This document shows, piece by piece, positions 58,921 through 64,000 of a stretch of DNA of 64,000 bases. The stretch is from positions 124,001 to 188,000 of the forward strand of contig NZ_BAJN01000001.1 of NCBI RefSeq assembly GCF_000613725.1, written 5' to 3'. The notes beneath the pieces are model-generated. The model saw only the letters and a list, made by a program, of their open reading frames with translations. It ran no database searches and was not told where the DNA came from. A program made the translations under genes and the position numbers. Each line of letters begins with the position of its first letter. Within the stretch, counting starts at the first letter, position 1. Source of the stretch: Hoylesella pleuritidis JCM 14110 (GTDB taxonomy: Bacteria > Bacteroidota > Bacteroidia > Bacteroidales > Bacteroidaceae).

Positions 58921-59553
58921 TTATTTTAAAGCGTTGGTGATTGCCGAAAAGATTTCGTCTTTACGGTCAATCGTTTTACGACGAAACTTGGCTGAACCTT
59001 TGGATAGTCGAGTCTTACGTTTATTGAGTGCGACAGCATCCGTAATCCACTTCTCGGCTGTGGTGTCAAATCCTGTATTCCGATTCTTTTCGTATGAGTA
59101 GCTGATCCGGCTCAATGTGAGGTGCAGATGATTGTCTGCACATTTGGCAATAATCGTGTAACTCAATTCTGTTCGGTCAAGAGAGATGAAGTTATTGGTA
59201 AAGATGAGCCACTCCTTATAATGTGCAGCAATGATATGATCGCGTTTATTGATGAGTGTAATCCCGCTTCCCTTAAATTGGTTCTCCTCTTTCGCCATTC
59301 TGTCAAGCAGTGTATAAACCCGTTCATAGATATCTTGTGCACTCCGTCCGGGAAGATTTAGGTCAAGTGTAAAAACAACTTTACCGTCTATCTCGGGAAC
59401 AGTGCCAGCAAGATATTTGGCATCATCCTGATTGAATTCATTCTGTTTCGGTTTCTTTACTTCTTGCTTAGTATCTTGTGGTCTTTCCCATACATCTTGT
59501 GCGAAAGTTGACAAGGGTAAGAGCGTCAACAAGAAGATAATTATTTTCTTCAT
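58921..59553 (-). CDS. Secreted DUF4468 protein
   Basis: The 210-residue protein has a signal peptide (MKKIIIFLLTLLPLSTFAQ), a linker, and a DUF4468 (TBP-like fold) domain with VFTLDLNLPGRSAQDIYERV, the family's entry motif (shown in full length limit). Bacteroidota use this domain in envelope proteins of unknown role. A -7 box (TAATTTTG, minus strand, 59590-59583) starts the DUF4468-membrane protein-porin operon. Confidence 0.82.
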   Translation of the reverse strand: MKKIIIFLLTLLPLSTFAQDVWERPQDTKQEVKKPKQNEFNQDDAKYLAGTVPEIDGKVVFTLDLNLPGRSAQDIYERVYTLLDRMAKEENQFKGSGITLINKRDHIIAAHYKEWLIFTNNFISLDRTELSYTIIAKCADNHLHLTLSRISYSYEKNRNTGFDTTAEKWITDAVALNKRKTRLSKGSAKFRRKTIDRKDEIFSAITNALK

Positions 59554-59634
59554 AAATCGATACTTTGTAAATGTTTATGTAGGCAAAATTACGAAATAAA
59601 GTCTTATCAGTGTGTGATTATTCAATATTTAACG

Positions 59635-61662
59635 TTATTTCAAATCGAGTTGTGCTTGCAAACGGATGATTTCATCGCGGTATTGAGCAGCCTGTAAGAA
59701 ATCGAGATTCTTGGCTGCCTGTTTCATCAGAGCAGTCGTATCGGCAATACTCTTTTCTAATTGTGATCTTGTCATTCGTTGGACAATGGGATCTGCGGCG
59801 AATGCGGCTGTATCAGTATCCATATATATGGATGATGGATAAGCAGTCGGTTCCTGTCCGACTTTCCGATTAATCGTCAGAGTGCCTTTGATTTCTTTTA
59901 CAATCTGTCGGGGAGTAATATGATGGTCTTCGTTGTATTTCAGTTGGATCGATCGCCTTCTTTCGGTTTCATCAATTGTTTTCCGCATACTCTCTGTAAT
60001 GTTATCAGCATACATAATGACTTTCCCGTTTACGTTACGGGCCGCTCGCCCTACTGTCTGTGTAAGTGAACGATGACTGCGTAGAAAGCCCTCCTTATCT
60101 GCATCGAGTATGGCTACAAGTGATACTTCGGGCAAATCGAGTCCTTCTCTGAGTAAATTGACACCTACAAGTACGTCAAACACACCGGCTCGGAGGTCGG
60201 CCATTATTTGCACTCGGTCAAGTGTGGCTACATCACTGTGGATATAGTTGGCTCGTACATCGTGTTCGAGTAAGTATTCGGTTAGTTCTTCGGCCATTCT
60301 TTTGGTCAATGTCGTGACCAAAACGCGTTCTTTCTTTTGACATCGCTCAACAATCTCATTCATCAAATCATCGATCTGATTGTCGCTTGGACGCACTTCT
60401 ATCTTTGGGTCGAGCAGTCCTGTGGGACGAATGATCTGTTCAACGACAATGCCACCAGCTTCTTGCAATTCATAGTCTGCGGGAGTCGCCGATACATAAA
60501 TCACTTGATTGACCATCTGATCGAACTCTTCAAAACGCAGCGGACGATTATCAAATGCAGCAGGAAGACGAAATCCGTATTCTACAAGATTCTGTTTCCG
60601 AGCTCTATCGCCGCCATACATCGCACTGATCTGAGGAATACTGACGTGGCTTTCATCTACAACAAGGAGATAATCCTTAGGAAAAAAATCGAGCAAACAG
60701 TAGGGGCGTTGTCCGACTTCGCGCCCATCGAAATAACGAGAATAATTCTCAATTCCTGCACAGTGTCCCAATTCTTTGACCATTTCCATATCATACTCCA
60801 CACGCTCTTTGATTCTCTGTGCCTTGACAGCATCTCCCAAATCGTTAAAATATGCCACTTGCTTTACCAAGTCATCTTGAATCAGTCGAATAGCACATTC
60901 TGTTTGCTCCTTGGATGTGACGAAAAGGTTGGCCGGATATATCTGATATTCTTCGAACGCGGTTACTCGGTGATAAGTTATATTGTCTACCTCTTCGATA
61001 GAATCGATTTCATCATCCCACCAAGTCACACGGAGAATATTGTCACTGTATGCCATTGCGATATCTACGGTGTCGCCTTTCACTCGAAAGTTACCGCGTT
61101 GCAGATCCACATCGTTACGCATATAAAGGGCATCGACGAGCTTTCGTAGAAACTCATTACGATCTAATCTCAAGCCTTTTTTGATAAAAATGATACTATT
61201 CTGCATCGCAATAGGGCCACCCATACCGTAAATGCACGAGACGGACGAGACAACGATGATGTCTTTCCGACCTGAAAGCAGAGCAGAAACGGCGCCTAAC
61301 CTCAATTTATCTATATCATCGTTGATAGCCAAATCCTTTTCAATATATGTGTCGGTCGTGGGTAGATAAGCTTCGGGCTGGTAATAATCATAATAAGAAA
61401 CATAATATTCCACTGCATTCTCAGGAAAGAAACTTTTCATTTCTTCATAAAGTTGAGCAGCCAATGTCTTGTTATGACTGAGGATGAGCGTTGGTTTGTT
61501 AATATTATTGATCACGTTTGCCACAGTGAAAGTTTTTCCTGAGCCAGTCACTCCAAGTAACACTTGTGCTCGATCACCGTTTTTAATACCATTTGTCAAT
61601 TGTCGTATGGCTTCGGGTTGATCGCCTGTGGGAGAATATTGTGATGTTAACTTGAAATCCAT
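59635..61662 (-). CDS. uvrB: Excinuclease ABC subunit B
   Basis: The 675-residue protein has Walker A GVTGSGKTFT, the beta-hairpin (YYDYYQPEAYLP), helicase motifs (DESHVS, SATPADYE, RAARN) and a C-terminal UVR domain (LQAAQYRDEIIRLQ) that binds UvrC. It verifies damage in nucleotide excision repair. TAAATTTG about 35 bases upstream is a plausible -7 box. Confidence 0.96.
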   Translation of the reverse strand: MDFKLTSQYSPTGDQPEAIRQLTNGIKNGDRAQVLLGVTGSGKTFTVANVINNINKPTLILSHNKTLAAQLYEEMKSFFPENAVEYYVSYYDYYQPEAYLPTTDTYIEKDLAINDDIDKLRLGAVSALLSGRKDIIVVSSVSCIYGMGGPIAMQNSIIFIKKGLRLDRNEFLRKLVDALYMRNDVDLQRGNFRVKGDTVDIAMAYSDNILRVTWWDDEIDSIEEVDNITYHRVTAFEEYQIYPANLFVTSKEQTECAIRLIQDDLVKQVAYFNDLGDAVKAQRIKERVEYDMEMVKELGHCAGIENYSRYFDGREVGQRPYCLLDFFPKDYLLVVDESHVSIPQISAMYGGDRARKQNLVEYGFRLPAAFDNRPLRFEEFDQMVNQVIYVSATPADYELQEAGGIVVEQIIRPTGLLDPKIEVRPSDNQIDDLMNEIVERCQKKERVLVTTLTKRMAEELTEYLLEHDVRANYIHSDVATLDRVQIMADLRAGVFDVLVGVNLLREGLDLPEVSLVAILDADKEGFLRSHRSLTQTVGRAARNVNGKVIMYADNITESMRKTIDETERRRSIQLKYNEDHHITPRQIVKEIKGTLTINRKVGQEPTAYPSSIYMDTDTAAFAADPIVQRMTRSQLEKSIADTTALMKQAAKNLDFLQAAQYRDEIIRLQAQLDLK

Positions 61663-61829
61663 CTTTTTCTTTTCTGTCGTTATCTTAAATCTGCAAATTT
61701 AGCAAAAAACAATATAATAAGAATGGTTAGTAATGATCTTTTTATATTTTATGTTCTTAAATGTCTTATAATATCAGATCATAATAGGGATTCTTTTAAA
61801 TGCTGTTATCAGAAAAAAACAAGAAAATG

Positions 61830-61861
61830 TTTGGCTGTTTGCTGAAAAACACCTACCTTTG
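61830..61861 (+). promoter_or_regulatory. Promoter of the tRNA-Lys pair
   Basis: TTTG (61830-61833), 20 bases, then TACCTTTG (61854-61861): a full Bacteroidota -33/-7 promoter about 43 bases before the first tRNA. Confidence 0.8.
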
Positions 61862-61904
61862 CACTCGCAAATTTAAGGAGTAGTCCTTGTTTGTAATGAA
61901 TTGA

Positions 61905-61980
61905 GCGCCCTTAGCTCAGCTGGTAGAGCAACTGACTCTTAATCAGTGGGTCTAGGGTTCGAGTCCCTAAGGGCGCACCA
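61905..61980 (+). tRNA. tRNA-Lys (anticodon CTT), copy 1
   Basis: The 76-base cloverleaf has acceptor GCGCCCT/AGGGCGC, discriminator A and encoded CCA. The anticodon loop is CTCTTAA on the stem ACTGA/TCAGT, and the T loop is TTCGAGT. Confidence 0.98.
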
Positions 61981-61994
61981 ATTCGTTTTGAAGA

Positions 61995-62070
61995 GCGCCC
62001 TTAGCTCAGCTGGTAGAGCAACTGACTCTTAATCAGTGGGTCTAGGGTTCGAGTCCCTAAGGGCGCACCA
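61995..62070 (+). tRNA. tRNA-Lys (anticodon CTT), copy 2
   Basis: Identical in all 76 bases to the copy 14 bases upstream, including the encoded CCA. Both share one promoter and one terminator, so they are a tandem duplication in one transcript. Confidence 0.98.
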
Positions 62071-62074
62071 ATGA

Positions 62075-62103
62075 GGCTAACCAAATATCGGTTAGCCTTT
62101 TTT
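62075..62103 (+). terminator. Terminator of the tRNA-Lys unit
   Basis: GGCTAACC (62075-62082) pairs with GGTTAGCC (62090-62097) and is followed by six T residues. Confidence 0.93.
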
Positions 62104-62200
62104 CTTCATTAGACTGTGGCACAGAGTTTGCTTTTTGTCTCGGGAAGAGTTACAAAGTAGATAATAACGAACAATTAAAGAAAGGTAAGAGGATAAATAT

Positions 62201-64000
62201 ATGACGAGTCAGTTTTCACCTAAGGTGTCAGAAATACTTGCTTTCAGCAGGGAAGAAGCTGCGCGGCTGGCCAGCCGTTCGGTTGGTCCCGAGCATCTTT
62301 TGCTCGGTATTATCCGCGAAAAAGACAGTCCGATAACTGAACTTTTCATTCGGATGGATATTGATCTCAAATCTGTCAAGACTGAACTTGAAAATAAGGT
62401 GAGAGAAGATGAGGTCAGTGAGGTTATCAATACCTCTGAACTCGTATTGAATGAGAAAGCAAGTAACATTCTGAAACTTGCTGTTTTGGAGGCACGGATA
62501 CAGCATACCCAATTGGTGGATGTGCAACATTTGTTGCTTGCTATCCTTCACGATCAAGTTAATAATGGTGCAAAAGAAGTCTTGGAGTTCAATAATATGA
62601 CATACGAAAACGCTTTAGCAGTTCTCCAAAAAGAAGTAAGTCCGACGCAAGATGGCATCGGACTACCTGACGAAGACGAAGAAGAGTTTGAAGAAAGCAG
62701 GACGACAGGCAGTGGGAATCAGTCTACCGGGAGTCACTCTACAACTCAAACGCATAAGTCTAATGCCAAGACACCGGTACTTGACAATTTTTCGACGGAT
62801 TTGACACAAGCTGCCGTAGAAGGAAAACTTGATCCTGTGGTAGGCCGCGAGAAAGAAATACAACGCGTAACAGAGATATTGTGTCGCCGAAAGAAGAATA
62901 ACCCGATATTGATTGGTGAACCCGGCGTGGGTAAAAGTGCTATTGTTGAAGGTTTGGCACAGCTCATTGCCAAGCATCATACATCTCCGGTGCTCTATAA
63001 CAAACGATTGGTAAGTTTAGATATGACGGGTATTGTGGCCGGAACAAAATACCGCGGACAGTTCGAAGAGCGTATTCGGGCATTAATTAAAGAGATTGAA
63101 CAGAACCCTGATATCATTGTTTTTATTGACGAAATCCACACATTGATCGGTGCAGGAAGTACACCTGGCAGTATGGATGCAGCCAATATTATGAAGCCGG
63201 CATTAGCGCGCGGTACGATTCAGTGTATCGGTGCCACTACGCTTGATGAATATCGCAACAGTATTGAGAAAGATGGCGCCTTGGAAAGACGTTTTCAGAA
63301 GGTACTCATTGAGCCTACAACAGCCGATGAGACATTGCAAATCCTTGTGAATATTAAAGACAGATATGAGTATCACCACCACGTAAGCTACACTGATGAG
63401 GCGTTGAAAGCGTGTGTCAAGTTGACAGAACGCTATATTACTGACCGTTCTTTTCCCGACAAAGCGATAGATGCGATGGACGAAGTTGGTGCACGCATCC
63501 ATCTACAACACGCAGAAGTACCGCAGACGATTGTCGATAAAGAGAAAGAAATAGAGCATATCAAGCAGAAGAAACAGGCTGCTGTCAAGAATCAAAACTT
63601 CGAATTGGCTGCCGGTTATAGGGATACGCAGACGCAATTAGAACAGGAACTGGAAGAGTTAAACCGTCAATGGACCAGCGGAGAAAGTGAGACTCGTGAG
63701 ACTGTAACGGATAAAGATGTTGCGGATGTGGTCTCAATGATGACTGGTGTGCCTGTCCAACGAATGGCAGAAGCCGAGGGTGTGCGTCTGAAAGGAATGG
63801 CTACAGAGCTTAAACGGTCGGTAATTGCACAGGATACGGCTATTGACAAGATGGTGAAAGCCATTCAACGTAATCGCGTCGGACTTAAAGATCCCAACCA
63901 CCCGATAGGTGTTTTTATGTTCTTGGGTCCCACCGGCGTGGGCAAAACTTATTTAGCCAAAAAGTTGGCAGAGTTTATGTTCGGAAGTACTGATGCCTTA
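62201..64000 (+). CDS. clpC: ClpC-type AAA+ unfoldase (partial, runs off the window)
   Basis: The first 600 residues are present. They comprise two Clp-N repeats (1-145), an acidic linker (EDEEEFEES) and NBD1 with Walker A GEPGVGKS near 242. A UVR-like middle segment (NFELAAGYRDTQTQLEQEL) follows, then the start of NBD2 with GPTGVGKT near 578. The UVR-like middle region marks ClpC rather than ClpA or ClpB. It unfolds substrates for ClpP. AAGAGG precedes the ATG. Confidence 0.92.
   Translation, partial: MTSQFSPKVSEILAFSREEAARLASRSVGPEHLLLGIIREKDSPITELFIRMDIDLKSVKTELENKVREDEVSEVINTSELVLNEKASNILKLAVLEARIQHTQLVDVQHLLLAILHDQVNNGAKEVLEFNNMTYENALAVLQKEVSPTQDGIGLPDEDEEEFEESRTTGSGNQSTGSHSTTQTHKSNAKTPVLDNFSTDLTQAAVEGKLDPVVGREKEIQRVTEILCRRKKNNPILIGEPGVGKSAIVEGLAQLIAKHHTSPVLYNKRLVSLDMTGIVAGTKYRGQFEERIRALIKEIEQNPDIIVFIDEIHTLIGAGSTPGSMDAANIMKPALARGTIQCIGATTLDEYRNSIEKDGALERRFQKVLIEPTTADETLQILVNIKDRYEYHHHVSYTDEALKACVKLTERYITDRSFPDKAIDAMDEVGARIHLQHAEVPQTIVDKEKEIEHIKQKKQAAVKNQNFELAAGYRDTQTQLEQELEELNRQWTSGESETRETVTDKDVADVVSMMTGVPVQRMAEAEGVRLKGMATELKRSVIAQDTAIDKMVKAIQRNRVGLKDPNHPIGVFMFLGPTGVGKTYLAKKLAEFMFGSTDAL

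Overview
The window is from a Bacteroidota chromosome, most likely Bacteroidales/Prevotellaceae. The evidence is the recurrent -7 promoter box TAnnTTTG ahead of most transcription units, a 287-residue primary sigma factor without region 1.1, a PPi-dependent phosphofructokinase, a lysS-gpsA-pgi order, fimbrillin, 'putative porin' and DUF4468 families, a short ribosomal-type SRP RNA and FadL-like outer-membrane proteins. There are no phage, IS or CRISPR loci. Genes are mostly housekeeping and lie in short operons.

Layout. 1-4.1 kb: tail of an unknown gene with a terminator, then a minus-strand purine salvage operon (5'-nucleotidase, NudC, NCS2 permease). 4.2-10.3 kb: CbpA-like co-chaperone, zinc-ribbon membrane protein, GH25 lysozyme, a LacI-type regulator operon and prmA. 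10.5-13 kb: two secreted/outer-membrane proteins. 13-16.4 kb: exonuclease-rlmI-tilS. 16.5-20.6 kb: mutS2-pabB-pabC. 20.7-25.3 kb: decayed ygiQ and an operon with an acyltransferase and a large amidase-like surface protein. 25.5-28.1 kb: pfp and a second GH25. 28.6-32 kb: two GT2 glycosyltransferases divergent from a Wzx-like flippase. 32-34.7 kb: DsbA-like protein divergent from a DUF438/hemerythrin/PAS sensor with a Crp/Fnr-like site. 35.1-40 kb: lysS-gpsA-pgi-HAD. 40.2-45.5 kb: ECF sigma remnant, degP, rpoD, a secreted protein and an HprK-like/S26 peptidase/PqqD cassette. 45.6-49 kb: SRP RNA, tRNA-Thr, yaaA and a fimbrillin locus whose leader holds a (TG)12 tract. 49.2-56.3 kb: tolC, ribE, GH20 hexosaminidase, HU-like protein, HD protein, menA. 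56.4-64 kb: porin operon, uvrB, two tRNA-Lys genes, and clpC running off the end.

Two things stand out. First, at least nine places carry tandem arrays with a strict 22-24 bp period, each unit holding a short palindromic core. The core differs between loci but is conserved, with paired changes in both arms, within a locus. Most intergenic arrays lie between convergent genes, one ten-unit array abuts the promoter of an HU-like gene, and two lie inside coding sequence. Second, ten genes, including the essential lysS, are each broken by exactly one missing base in a short run. Restoring one base gives a full-length family member with an integral number of codons in every case, so these look like assembly errors rather than true pseudogenes. 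The ygiQ and ECF sigma remnants, by contrast, look genuinely decayed.

All calls are from reading the sequence; no database search was possible.
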